Assembly: GCF_002259415.1 (NCBI RefSeq)
Contig: NZ_NPFY01000001.1
Coordinates: forward strand, 62,001 to 126,000
DNA: 64,000 bases
Direction of reading: 5' to 3'
From: Rhodococcus sp. 14-2470-1b
Lineage (GTDB): Bacteria; Actinomycetota; Actinomycetes; Mycobacteriales; Mycobacteriaceae
Position numbers and translations under genes: made by a program. This document shows positions 9,222-20,053 of the stretch, piece by piece (the stretch's first letter is position 1; every line of letters starts with the position of its first letter). The notes under the pieces were generated by a model. That model was given only the letters and a program-made list of their open reading frames with translations, had not been told where the DNA came from and made no database searches.

Positions 9222-11729
9222 TCAGGCGCCGATCTTCGGCATGCCCATCAACACCGGCACCTTGCGCCGGCCGGTGTCGTCGAACGAGATGGTCGGGTCC
9301 GACTCCGCGGGAGCGTTGACGAACGACACGAACCGGCCGAGCTTCTCCTCGTCTTCGAGTACGCCTGCCCATTCGTCCTTGTAGCCCGCGACGTGGCGCT
9401 CCATGTCGGCCTCCAACTCGGCCCCGATGCCCAGGCTGTCCTCGCACACGACGGCCTTCAGATGATCGAGACCACCGTCGAGAGAATCGAGCCACGGCGC
9501 AGTGCGCTGGAGTCGGTCTGCGGTCCGCACGTAGAACATGAGGTATCTGTCGATGTAGCTGACCAGAGTCGCATCGTCGAGGTTCGACGCCAGCAGCTGA
9601 GCGTGCTTCGGGGACTGTCCACCGTTGCCGCCGACGTACAGGTTCCAGCCGTGTTCGGTCGCGATGACGCCGACGTCCTTCCCGCGGGCCTCGGCGCACT
9701 CGCGTGCGCAACCGGACACTCCGAACTTGATCTTGTGCGGGGACCGCAGTCCGCGATAACGGTTTTCGAGATCGACGGCCATTCCCACCGAATCCTGGAC
9801 ACCGTATCGGCACCAGCTCGACCCGACGCAGCTCTTCACCGTCCGCAGCGATTTGCCGTACGCCTGGCCGGATTCCATGCCTGCGTCGACCAGGCGCTTC
9901 CAGATGGCGGGCAACTGCTCGACGCGTGCACCGAACAGATCGATGCGCTGGCCACCGGTGACCTTGGTGTAGAGCCCGAAGTCCCGGGCGACCTCACCGA
10001 TGACGATGAGTTGCTCCGGGGTGCACTCGCCGCCCGGCATTCGCGGTACGACCGAGTAGGTTCCGTTCTTTTGGATGTTCGCCAGGAAGTGATCGTTGGT
10101 GTCCTGCAGGGATGCCTGTTCGCCGTCGAGAATGTGATCCGAGGAGGTGGACGCCAGAATCGACGCGACGACAGGTTTGCAGATATCGCATCCACTTCCC
10201 GTTCCGTACTTGGCGATCAGCGACGAGAACGTGCGCGTGTTCGTCGCACGGACGATCTCGAACAGTTCCGCGCGGGACTGGCCGAAGTGCTCACACAGTG
10301 CCTTCGACATCACGACACCGGACGCCGCCAACAGCTGCTTGATGGACGGCAGGCAGCCTCCGCACGTGGTACCGGCGGTGGTGCAGCTCTTGACCGAGGC
10401 GACATCGCACGCGCCGTCCGCGATCGCACCGCAGATCGCACCTTTGGTGACACCGTTGCACGAGCAGATCTCGGCCTCGTCGGGAAGTGCGCCGATGCCC
10501 ACTTTCTCCGCTACTGGTGAGATCAACGAGCCTGGATCGCCCGGCAATTCGCGACCGACGAGCGGACGCAGCAACGAGTAGGCGGTGGCATCGCCGACGA
10601 GAATTCCACCGAGCAACGTATTCGCATCGTCGGAGACGACCAGTTTGGCGTACGTCCCCTTCGGTGCGTCGCTGAAGACGACCTCGAGTGCACCCGGTGT
10701 TGCGGCCATGGCGTCGCCGAAACTGGCGACGTCCACGCCCATCAATTTGAGTTTGGTGGACATGTCCGCACCCGGGAACTCGGCAGCGCCGCCGAGCAAC
10801 CTGTCCGCGACGACCTCCGCCGTCGAGTATCCCGGGGCGACCAGTCCGTAGCAACGACCGTCGACGGCCGCACACTCTCCGATGGCGAACACTGCCGAAT
10901 CGGATGTGCGGCACCCGGCGTCGACAAGAATGCCGCCGCGTTCTCCGACGTCGAGACCGCTCTCCCGTGCCAGCCGATCCTGCGGCCGCACACCCGCGGA
11001 GAAGACCAGCAGGGCCGCGTCGATGGTGTTGCCGTCGGACAGTTCGACCGTCAGCCCGGCGCTGTCGTTCTCGGTGATGGACGACGTTCCGACGCCGGTG
11101 TGCACGTTCAGCCCCAGGTCGGTCACCAGCCGCGCCAGGAGCGCGCCGCCGCCTTCGTCGACCTGCAGCGGCATCAACCGCGGCGCGAACTCGATGACGT
11201 GTGGAGTCATTCCGAGCTTCTTCAGCGCGTTGGCTGCCTCCAGCCCCAGGAGGCCACCGCCGACGACCACGCCGACCGCGCCCGGTCCCGCAGCCTCGGC
11301 GCGGGCGCGGATGCGATCCAGATCGTCCAGGGTGCGGTAGACGAAGCACTTGTCCAGGTCGTGTCCGGTGATGGGGGGCACGAACGGGTAGGAGCCCGTC
11401 GCGAACACCAGTGCGTCGTAACCGATCACCTCACCGGTCGACGTCGCAACCGTCCTACCTTCGCGGTCGACGCTGTCCGCGCGGACACCGAGCCGCATGT
11501 CCACCGCGGCGTCACCCGGGTAGTCGTTGCCGGCGAGCGCGAGCTCCTTGTGATCCCAGGCCCCGACGTACGACGACAGGCCGACGCGGTCGTAGGCAGG
11601 CAGTGCCTCCTCGCAGAGAACGGTGACTTTCCATTCCGCTGCCTCGTCGCGAGACCGCAATGCCTCGACGAAGCGATGTCCGACCATGCCGTGACCGATG
11701 ACCACCGCGTTCTTCGTCGCGTTCTTCAT
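9222..11729 (-). CDS. nirB: NADH-nitrite reductase large subunit
   Basis: An 835-residue NirB that reduces nitrite to ammonium. Order of domains: an N-terminal NADH/FAD oxidoreductase (VVIGHGMVGHRF near residue 10, an internal NAD-binding VVVGGGLLGLEAA), a BFD-like [2Fe-2S] site with CSCNGVTKGAICG followed by CTTAGTTCGGC (about 420-455), then the nitrite/sulfite reductase domains. The siroheme-[4Fe-4S] ligands are the C-x5-C of CVGSSWC (about 634) and the C-x3-C of SGCAREC (about 670). The ATG at 11729 follows GGAAGGAACCCCTG, a good ribosome binding site. An open frame extends far upstream across narK but has no matching start. It lies 50 bp downstream of narK and shares the operon. Confidence 0.95.
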   Translation of the reverse strand: MKNATKNAVVIGHGMVGHRFVEALRSRDEAAEWKVTVLCEEALPAYDRVGLSSYVGAWDHKELALAGNDYPGDAAVDMRLGVRADSVDREGRTVATSTGEVIGYDALVFATGSYPFVPPITGHDLDKCFVYRTLDDLDRIRARAEAAGPGAVGVVVGGGLLGLEAANALKKLGMTPHVIEFAPRLMPLQVDEGGGALLARLVTDLGLNVHTGVGTSSITENDSAGLTVELSDGNTIDAALLVFSAGVRPQDRLARESGLDVGERGGILVDAGCRTSDSAVFAIGECAAVDGRCYGLVAPGYSTAEVVADRLLGGAAEFPGADMSTKLKLMGVDVASFGDAMAATPGALEVVFSDAPKGTYAKLVVSDDANTLLGGILVGDATAYSLLRPLVGRELPGDPGSLISPVAEKVGIGALPDEAEICSCNGVTKGAICGAIADGACDVASVKSCTTAGTTCGGCLPSIKQLLAASGVVMSKALCEHFGQSRAELFEIVRATNTRTFSSLIAKYGTGSGCDICKPVVASILASTSSDHILDGEQASLQDTNDHFLANIQKNGTYSVVPRMPGGECTPEQLIVIGEVARDFGLYTKVTGGQRIDLFGARVEQLPAIWKRLVDAGMESGQAYGKSLRTVKSCVGSSWCRYGVQDSVGMAVDLENRYRGLRSPHKIKFGVSGCARECAEARGKDVGVIATEHGWNLYVGGNGGQSPKHAQLLASNLDDATLVSYIDRYLMFYVRTADRLQRTAPWLDSLDGGLDHLKAVVCEDSLGIGAELEADMERHVAGYKDEWAGVLEDEEKLGRFVSFVNAPAESDPTISFDDTGRRKVPVLMGMPKIGA

Positions 11730-11779
11730 CAGGGGTTCCTTCCGAGAATTACTGCAGAGCATTGAAAGACTTTGGGGCG

Positions 11780-13285
11780 TCAGACTTCCACCGAGGACTG
11801 AGTTGCCTCGTCGGCAATCACGCGCGGTTTGCGCAGGTAGACGGCGTACGTCACCGCGCAGCACAGTACGTAGAAGGCAAGGAACACCCAGAAGGCCGTG
11901 GTCGCGGACTTCGCCTCCCCGGAGTACGACGCACGCAGAACCAGGTTGATGCCGACGCCGCCCAATGCGCCGATGGCGCCTGCGATTCCGATGAGCGCTC
12001 CGGACATCCGGCGGGACCAGTGCTGCTGTTCCTCGGTCGACATGCCCTGCAGCTCGGTTGATTTGGCGGCGAAAATCGCCGGAATCATCTTGTAGACCGA
12101 GCCGTTGCCGAGACCGGACAGCAGGAACAGCAGAATGAATCCGACGACGAACAGCGCCATCATCGTGCCGCTGGCGGCCCCCGCGGTGTTGTCGTCCCAG
12201 GTGCTTGCGGCCACCAGAATGCCGGTGGCGAACACCATCGACACGAAGGTGTACAGCGTGATCTTGCCGCCACCGATCTTGTCTGCGAGCTTGCCGCCGA
12301 ACGGGCGGGAGACGGATCCGAGAAGTGGTCCGAGGAAAGCGATCTGAGCTGCGTGGAGCGACGCCTGCGCCTGCTGGGCGGCCGTCGCCGGTGCACCGTC
12401 GGTCAATCCCGCGAGAAAGTTGATCTGCAACACCTGGCCGAACGCGAAGCTGAAACCGATGAACGAACCGAAGGTGCCGATGTAGAGGAACGCGATCCAC
12501 CACGAGTCCGAGAACCTGAGGACATCGATCATGGAGCGTCCGTTGGTCTTCTGGTTGTCGAGGTTGTCCATGAACAGTGCGGCGCCGACGGCTGCGATCG
12601 CGATGAAGACGAGGTAGACGGCGCAGACGATCTCCGGTGCCGTGTTGCCGATCGTCGCGATCACGAGCAGACCGATCAGCTGAATCACGGGAACGCCGAT
12701 GTTGCCGCCGCCTGCGTTCAGGCCGAGCGCCCAGCCCTTCTCACGCTGCGGGTAGAACGCATTGATGTTGGTCATCGACGACGCGAAGTTGCCGCCGCCG
12801 AGGCCCGCGAACGCCGCGACGACGATGTAGGTCGTGTACGACGCCGGGTTCAGCATGAAGTACATGGTCAGAACCGTCGGGACCAGAAGAACGAGAGCGC
12901 TGAAGATCGTCCAGTTCCGACCGCCGAACTTCGCTGTCGCGAAGGTGTACGGGATACGAAGCACAGCGCCGACGAGCGTGGGGACGGCGACGAGGAAGAA
13001 TTTTCCTGCGGCGTCGATTCCGTACACCGACACAGGCATGAACAGCACCATGACCGACCAGATCGACCAGATGGAGAAGCCGACGTGCTCGGCGACAACG
13101 GACCAGATCAGATTCCGCTTCGCGATCGCCTTTCCACCGGCCTCCCAGGCCGCGACGTCCTCGGAGTTCCAGTGGCTGATGCGGTGCTTGATCGACACCG
13201 GCACCGTCCCCGGAGGGGGTGTCGACGGTGTGGGTGTCGAATCGGGCGCCGCATCGGCTTGTGGTGCCTCGGGAATGCTGGTCAC
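11780..13285 (-). CDS. narK: Nitrate/nitrite transporter, NarK family (MFS)
   Basis: A 501-residue major facilitator protein with about twelve membrane segments after a Pro/Thr-rich cytosolic N-terminus of about 65 residues. NarK signatures are visible in AFAGLGGGNFASSMTNINAFYP, shortened here to its core GGGNFASSM, and in the second glycine-rich nitrate motif GLNAGGGNIGVPV. It would import nitrate or exchange nitrate and nitrite. I chose the GTG at 13285 because AGGAGG stands five bases before it; an ATG 15 codons upstream has no such site. It is first in the operon narK-nirB-nirD-nnaR-chelatase. I could not identify a convincing GlnR box in the 143 bp upstream. Confidence 0.92.
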   Translation of the reverse strand: MTSIPEAPQADAAPDSTPTPSTPPPGTVPVSIKHRISHWNSEDVAAWEAGGKAIAKRNLIWSVVAEHVGFSIWSIWSVMVLFMPVSVYGIDAAGKFFLVAVPTLVGAVLRIPYTFATAKFGGRNWTIFSALVLLVPTVLTMYFMLNPASYTTYIVVAAFAGLGGGNFASSMTNINAFYPQREKGWALGLNAGGGNIGVPVIQLIGLLVIATIGNTAPEIVCAVYLVFIAIAAVGAALFMDNLDNQKTNGRSMIDVLRFSDSWWIAFLYIGTFGSFIGFSFAFGQVLQINFLAGLTDGAPATAAQQAQASLHAAQIAFLGPLLGSVSRPFGGKLADKIGGGKITLYTFVSMVFATGILVAASTWDDNTAGAASGTMMALFVVGFILLFLLSGLGNGSVYKMIPAIFAAKSTELQGMSTEEQQHWSRRMSGALIGIAGAIGALGGVGINLVLRASYSGEAKSATTAFWVFLAFYVLCCAVTYAVYLRKPRVIADEATQSSVEV

Positions 13286-13428
13286 GTGGGCCTCCTGATC
13301 GCGTGGGAGACCCAAAGATAGAAAAGCCATGTTGCGCGGGCGCTGCGCGCGGTGACCCCTTGATTAACTTGGTCTCACGAACACGCAAAGCCCGCCGTGA
13401 GATCACCGAGTGTCGTCTAGCCCGCGTC

Positions 13429-14688
13429 TCACCACGTGTCTTCGAGCATGCGGGGCTTACAGCACAGATATCCCGCGACCAGCTGAATCGCGACGCATCC
13501 GGTGAGAACCAGGATCGGGATGCCCCAGCCCCCGGAGAGCGTGTGCAGGAAGCCGAAGGACAGCGGACCCGTCGCCGAGACCACGTAGCCCAATCCCTGC
13601 GTGAACCCGGACAGGCCGGATGATCCCGCCGGAGTGCGTGTCCGAAGGTTGATGAGTGTCAACGACATCGGGAACGTCATCGTGCCGAGCCCGACGAGGC
13701 AGACCCACACCACTGTTCCACTGGTCGGGGTGAAATGCAGGCCGGCGAACCCCACCAGGTAGAAGACGGCGGCGGCGACGACGAGGCCGTACGGGTTGCG
13801 CAGCCGAGCGCAGAGCGACGGCGCGGCGAGTGACGCGATCAGCCCCATTCCACCGAACGCGGCCACCGACGCCCCTGCTGCGGCCTCCCCGATGCCTGCG
13901 TCGGTGAGCACGGTCGGCAGCCACGTCAGCATCGCGTAGGTGATGAACGACGTCATCGCGAACATGCCGACCATCCCCCAGGCCAGCGACGACCGCCAGA
14001 TACGACCCTGCGGTTTCTCGTGCACAGCGGACGTGCCGCCCTCGCCGGTCGTGTCCGCGACATCGTGGCCGCGACGCGACATCACCACGCCCAGCCAGGG
14101 CACAGCAGCGGCCAGGCCGACGAGCGCCCAGATTCCGATGGACAGTCGCCACCCGTGCGCGTCGGCGACCGGCACCGCCAGCAACGGCGGGACCATGGTG
14201 CTGACCTGCAGTGCGCAGATATACATGGTGCTGACGATGGCGAGTCGGTCGGAGAAGTACCGCTTCACCAGAGGCGGGATGACGACGTTGCCGATTCCCA
14301 TTCCGGCGAGAGCCACTGCGGACAGAAGAATGAGCGACGCGGTACCCGGAGCGAAGGCCCGGGTGGCCATGCCGACCGTCGTCAACGCCATCGCGAGAAG
14401 AGCGGCGCGTTCCATACCGGTTCGCTTGACCAGGACGGGCGTCAGCAGTCCGAAGACGGCGAACATCGCCGGGGGAAGCATGCCGATGAGTCCCACGACG
14501 GACGACCCGAACTGCAGGTCGGTTCCGATACGGCCGAACAACGGGCTGATGGACGTCACTGCCGCGCGGAGCGTCAACGCGGAGACGATGATCGCGGCGA
14601 ATACCAGGACGCGTCCGCGCAGAAGGTTCTGCGCCTCGGCGCCTGCCCCGGTCTCTGTCGTTGCGGTAGTACTCACGGCAGAAATCAT
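13429..14688 (-). CDS. MFS transporter, CynX/NimT-like
   Basis: A 419-residue, twelve-helix major facilitator protein resembling the CynX/NimT/YeaN group. Its substrate cannot be inferred; characterised members move cyanate, nitroimidazoles or other small compounds. Seen: LRAAVTSISPLFGRIGTDL at the first helix end, the PPAMFAVFGLLTP segment and MGIGNVVIPPLVKRYF, with a cytosolic central loop of about 30 residues. It is transcribed divergently from the GntR regulator, whose start is 88 bp away, so that regulator probably controls it. It has no counterpart in this place in M. tuberculosis. Confidence 0.8.
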   Translation of the reverse strand: MISAVSTTATTETGAGAEAQNLLRGRVLVFAAIIVSALTLRAAVTSISPLFGRIGTDLQFGSSVVGLIGMLPPAMFAVFGLLTPVLVKRTGMERAALLAMALTTVGMATRAFAPGTASLILLSAVALAGMGIGNVVIPPLVKRYFSDRLAIVSTMYICALQVSTMVPPLLAVPVADAHGWRLSIGIWALVGLAAAVPWLGVVMSRRGHDVADTTGEGGTSAVHEKPQGRIWRSSLAWGMVGMFAMTSFITYAMLTWLPTVLTDAGIGEAAAGASVAAFGGMGLIASLAAPSLCARLRNPYGLVVAAAVFYLVGFAGLHFTPTSGTVVWVCLVGLGTMTFPMSLTLINLRTRTPAGSSGLSGFTQGLGYVVSATGPLSFGFLHTLSGGWGIPILVLTGCVAIQLVAGYLCCKPRMLEDTW

Positions 14689-14776
14689 AGGATGACCGGA
14701 TCACCAGACGCAAAGAAGTTAAACTGACCGCCGAACGACAAGCCGACAACATCGAACGACGACGGGGAGAGCACGG

Positions 14777-15442
14777 GTGCAGCAGGTTCAACGGTCCAGC
14801 CTGATCTCGCAGGTGACAGCGCAACTGCGGGCCGAGATCGTGGCCGAACGCTGGCCCGTCGGCACCCGAATCCCCACCGAGGCCGAGCTCTGTGAACTGA
14901 CCGGCACCGGCCGTAACACCGTCCGCGAGGCAGTGCAGGCCCTCGTGCACGCAGGAATGGTCGAACGCCGTCAAGGGTCGGGCACATTCGTGCTGGCGAC
15001 CTCGGACCTGGGCGGAACGCTCGGTAAGTACTTCGCCGACGCGCAGGATCGCGACGTCACCGAGCTGCGACGCACCCTGGAAGTGACTGCGGCGATGCTG
15101 GCGGCCGAACGCCGCGACGCTGCCGACGTCGCCGCGTTGACCGCGGCACTCGCCGACAGGCACTCGGCGTGGGCGCACGACGGCACCGACACCGCGATCG
15201 CGGTCGATGCCAGATTCCACCGCGCCATCGTCGCGGCCAGCCACAATGCCATCTACCTCGAGTTCTACGACTCGCTGATGCCGATCATCGTCCAGACGAT
15301 GCACCATCACGTCGCGGACCACGACAACGGATACGACGACGAGCACTCGGCACTGGTCGACGCCATCGTCCGCGGCGACGCCGAAGGCGCTCGCACGGCA
15401 TCACTGAGGTTCTTCGACGAACTCGAGGCGCCGGAACACTGA
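14777..15442 (+). CDS. GntR/FadR-subfamily transcriptional regulator
   Basis: A 221-residue GntR protein with an N-terminal winged helix (about residues 8-75: RIPTEAELCELTGTGRNTVREAVQAL and a GSGTFV wing) and a C-terminal all-helical FCD ligand domain. Possible metal ligands are the histidines in DARFHRAIVAASHN and near TMHHHV. The effector is likely a small carboxylate, but this is family inference only. The GTG at 14777 is preceded by GGGGAGA. It is divergent from the MFS gene at 14688, the usual arrangement for a local repressor. Confidence 0.87.
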   Translation: MQQVQRSSLISQVTAQLRAEIVAERWPVGTRIPTEAELCELTGTGRNTVREAVQALVHAGMVERRQGSGTFVLATSDLGGTLGKYFADAQDRDVTELRRTLEVTAAMLAAERRDAADVAALTAALADRHSAWAHDGTDTAIAVDARFHRAIVAASHNAIYLEFYDSLMPIIVQTMHHHVADHDNGYDDEHSALVDAIVRGDAEGARTASLRFFDELEAPEH

Positions 15443-15460
15443 CTCCCGAGTCCTCGGCGC

Positions 15461-16324
15461 TCAGAGCAGCAGCCTGACCAGGTCCGCGGTGCGCGCGAGA
15501 CCGGGGAATGCCTCCGGGGTCGAACGCGGGTGGAGCGCATGAACGGAAAAGCGAAAGATCAACGCGCGCAACAACATCTGCGGCCACTCGGGAAGATCTT
15601 CCCACCGCCCGATCAACGCGTCGTCGGCTCCGCCCCACGAGATCGCGTCGACGACCGTCACCGCGGCCGCCCAGGAGGCCGGCCTCCAATACGGCGCGAT
15701 GTCGGTGATGCCCGGCGCCTCGCTTCCGTCGAACAACACGGTCCCGAACAGGTCACCGTGCACCAACTGATCACCGACACCCACCGGCTTGCGGAGGCTC
15801 GCAAGCTGCTTGATCAATTCCAGGCTCTGCTTGCCGTCGGCCGAGGTGACCTCAGGCGCCCCGGCCGCACGCGCCACACGCAACGGCGTCGCCTCCCACG
15901 CCGCACGGTCCGCGGCGGTGAACACGTCCGCGTCGGACCACGGCGCCACGGGCGGCTGCACCAGAAAGCGCGGACGTTCCAGACCGGCAGTCGCGGCATG
16001 CAACCGCACCGACAGGGAGACGACCTCGTCGTGCCGCGGTTCCGGCGAGCCGACGATGAACGTGTCCGCGCGCCAACTACTGACGACGTAGCGGCCGTCC
16101 GTCGACCGCACCGGACGCGCCAGACGGAGACCGTCCACGGCCAAGGTCTCGCGCACCTTCGCGGACCACGCGGCTCGCGCGTGGTCGGCGACCGGCGAGA
16201 GCACGACGTCGCCGAGCCTCCAGCCACCGTCCCAATCCGCACCGAGCGGCACGGGAGGTACGTCACGCAGCCCGAATGTGGAGATCACGTGCTGAGGGGG
16301 TTCCAGTGAGCTCACGTCCGTCAC
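15461..16324 (-). CDS. TIGR02569-type actinobacterial phosphotransferase-like protein
   Basis: A 287-residue protein homologous to Rv3205c. It resembles aminoglycoside phosphotransferase/choline kinase-like folds: QLVHGDLFGTVLF carries the catalytic HGD, although the following position where kinases have Asn is not clear, and TDIAPYWRPASWAAAV holds the metal-binding Asp. No substrate is known. I take the GTG at 16324, which follows GGAGGTGG; an ATG 30 codons further upstream would overlap moeZ. It is 37 bp downstream of moeZ, the same order as Rv3206c-Rv3205c. Confidence 0.75.
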   Translation of the reverse strand: MTDVSSLEPPQHVISTFGLRDVPPVPLGADWDGGWRLGDVVLSPVADHARAAWSAKVRETLAVDGLRLARPVRSTDGRYVVSSWRADTFIVGSPEPRHDEVVSLSVRLHAATAGLERPRFLVQPPVAPWSDADVFTAADRAAWEATPLRVARAAGAPEVTSADGKQSLELIKQLASLRKPVGVGDQLVHGDLFGTVLFDGSEAPGITDIAPYWRPASWAAAVTVVDAISWGGADDALIGRWEDLPEWPQMLLRALIFRFSVHALHPRSTPEAFPGLARTADLVRLLL

Positions 16325-16361
16325 GCTACCGTGGGCCACCTCCGACGGTGAGGAAGGCGCG

Positions 16362-17537
16362 CTAGTACACCGGAAGAGACGGATCCACCTGACGAGCCCA
16401 CGCGACGATGCCACCGTGCAGGTGAACAGCGTCGGCGAAACCGGCCTTCTTCAGAACCGCCAACACCTCCGCCGACCGAATTCCGGTTTTGCAGTGCAGA
16501 ACGATTCGGCGATTCTGCGGAAGCTCCGCCATCGCCTCACCGGACAGGAATCGCCCCTTCGGAACGAGCGTCGCGCCGTCGATCCTGACGATGTCCCACT
16601 CCACCGGCTCACGCACGTCGATCAATGCGATCTCGTCGGGCCCCTTCAACAATGCCGCGAGTTCCGCGGGGGTGATCGACGACGATTCGGCGGCATCGGC
16701 TGCCTCGTCGGTAACCACACCGCAGAATTCGTCGTAGTCGATCAGCTCGGTGACCGGACGCCGATCCGGGTCCCGCTGGACGTTCAGGGTTCGGTAGCTC
16801 ATCGACAACGCGTCGTAGATCATGAGCCGCCCCAGCAAGGTCTCACCTATCCCCGTGATCAGTTTGATCGCCTCGGTGACCATGATGGAACCGACGGACG
16901 CGCACAGCACACCGAGCACACCGCCTTCGGCGCACGACGGCACCAGTCCCGGTGGCGGCGCCTCCGGGTAGAGGTCGCGGTAGTTCAGCCCGAGACCACC
17001 GGGGGCGTCCTCCCAGAACACCGAGACCTGGCCCTGGAACCGGTAGATCGACCCCCACACGTACGGCTTGCCCGCCAGGATCGCAGCGTCGTTGACCAGA
17101 TATCGCGTCGCGAAATTGTCGGTGCCGTCCAGAATCAGGTCGTACTGCCGGAACAAGTCGACCGCGTTGCTGTTGTCCAGCCGCATCCGATGCAGCCGCA
17201 CGTCGACGCCGTCGTTCAGCTCGAGGACGGACTCACGCGCGCTGACGGCCTTGGGCCGCCCCACGTCGGACGCCCCGTGAATGACCTGACGCTGAAGGTT
17301 GGACAGTTCGACGTCGTCGAACTCCACGATGCCCAGCGTGCCCACCCCGGCTGCGGCCAGGTACAGCAGTGCGGGCGAGCCGAGGCCTCCGGCGCCGATG
17401 ACGAGCACACGTGCGGCGCGAAGACGTCGCTGACCGACAGTTCCGACGTCGGGAATGATCAGGTGGCGGCTGTAGCGGGCGACCTCGTCGTAGGACAACG
17501 GGCCCGACGGTTCCACCAGGGGCGGCAACACGCTCAT
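16362..17537 (-). CDS. moeZ: MoeZ: E1-like adenylyltransferase with rhodanese domain
   Basis: A 391-residue protein. The N-terminal ThiF/MoeB domain has IGAGGLGSPALLYLAAAG starting at residue 47, the adenylation site, and LDGTDNFATR. The C-terminal rhodanese domain (about 280-391) has LIDVREPVEWDI and the active-site Cys in HCKTGIRS. MoeZ activates the C-terminal glycine of small sulfur carriers (MoaD, CysO) and transfers sulfur, feeding Moco and cysteine synthesis. Length and architecture match Rv3206c. The ATG at 17537 has GAGGAG upstream; a start 16 codons earlier is less likely. Confidence 0.92.
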   Translation of the reverse strand: MSVLPPLVEPSGPLSYDEVARYSRHLIIPDVGTVGQRRLRAARVLVIGAGGLGSPALLYLAAAGVGTLGIVEFDDVELSNLQRQVIHGASDVGRPKAVSARESVLELNDGVDVRLHRMRLDNSNAVDLFRQYDLILDGTDNFATRYLVNDAAILAGKPYVWGSIYRFQGQVSVFWEDAPGGLGLNYRDLYPEAPPPGLVPSCAEGGVLGVLCASVGSIMVTEAIKLITGIGETLLGRLMIYDALSMSYRTLNVQRDPDRRPVTELIDYDEFCGVVTDEAADAAESSSITPAELAALLKGPDEIALIDVREPVEWDIVRIDGATLVPKGRFLSGEAMAELPQNRRIVLHCKTGIRSAEVLAVLKKAGFADAVHLHGGIVAWARQVDPSLPVY

Positions 17538-17619
17538 CGACTTGCTTTCTCCTCGCGGGCACCGCCGACCGTGACCTGGTGCCACGGCAGCGGACTTCAG
17601 GCCACGCTACTCGCCGAAA

Positions 17620-19654
<2,035 letters not shown>

Positions 19655-19668
19655 TCCACACGATCGAA

Positions 19669-19706
19669 CGACGAAGGGCCGCGCACATGTGCGCGGCCCT
19701 TCGTCG
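19669..19706. terminator. Bidirectional terminator, 38-bp perfect palindrome
   Basis: Two 19-bp arms (19669-19687 and 19688-19706) are exactly complementary, with outer stem CGACGAAGGGCCGCGC. It sits between the convergent TetR and DUF3107 genes and can terminate both. There is no long T-run, as is common in actinobacteria. Confidence 0.85.
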
Positions 19707-19716
19707 TAGGACTGGC

Positions 19717-19944
19717 TCAGGCCGTGGCGAAGCCGACCTTGCGGGCGTCGGCCGGACCGATCTCCACGTACGCGACTCGTGCCGACTGGACGAGGTACTT
19801 ACGTCCCTTCTCGTCCACCAGGGACAGCACGTCCTTCTTGCCGGCGAGTGCCTCGGCGACGAGCGCCTCGACCTCCTCGGGCGACTGGGCGCTGTTCACG
19901 ACGAGCTCGCGAGAGCTTTCCGACACACCGATCTTGACCTCCAC
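19717..19944 (-). CDS. DUF3107 small protein (Rv3208A/TB9.4-like)
   Basis: A 75-residue acidic protein of unknown function, conserved across mycobacteria and relatives next to the TetR gene. Conserved core: SAQSPEEVEALVAEAL and ARVAYVEIGPADARKVGFA. I choose the GTG at 19944, because GGAGG lies six bases upstream and the protein then begins MEVKIG like its homologues. A TTG two codons earlier leaves no spacing to that site. It converges on the TetR gene through the shared terminator. Confidence 0.82.
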   Translation of the reverse strand: MEVKIGVSESSRELVVNSAQSPEEVEALVAEALAGKKDVLSLVDEKGRKYLVQSARVAYVEIGPADARKVGFATA

Positions 19945-20053
19945 GGCCAACCTCCGAACTCAGTAGAGAAAACTTCAGCTGCTTCGACCAGGCTAGTGCA
20001 GCCACGCGGCGACGGTGACGTCCGACGGTGTGCTGTCAGCGAACATCCTGGTC

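Noticed and set aside
11730..12503. Upstream extension of the nirB frame
   Set aside because: It lies inside narK in another frame and has no homology; nirB has a clear ATG with a ribosome site at 11729.
13286..13428. Possible GlnR box before narK
   Set aside because: GTGAC/GTTAA-like pieces are present but do not keep the GTnAC-N6-GaAAC spacing. I would not claim a site, though control by GlnR and NnaR is likely from family knowledge.
14689..14776. TGACCGGATCA as an operator for the GntR regulator
   Set aside because: Arms pair for only a few bases and do not fit a FadR-type palindrome; too weak to list as a feature.
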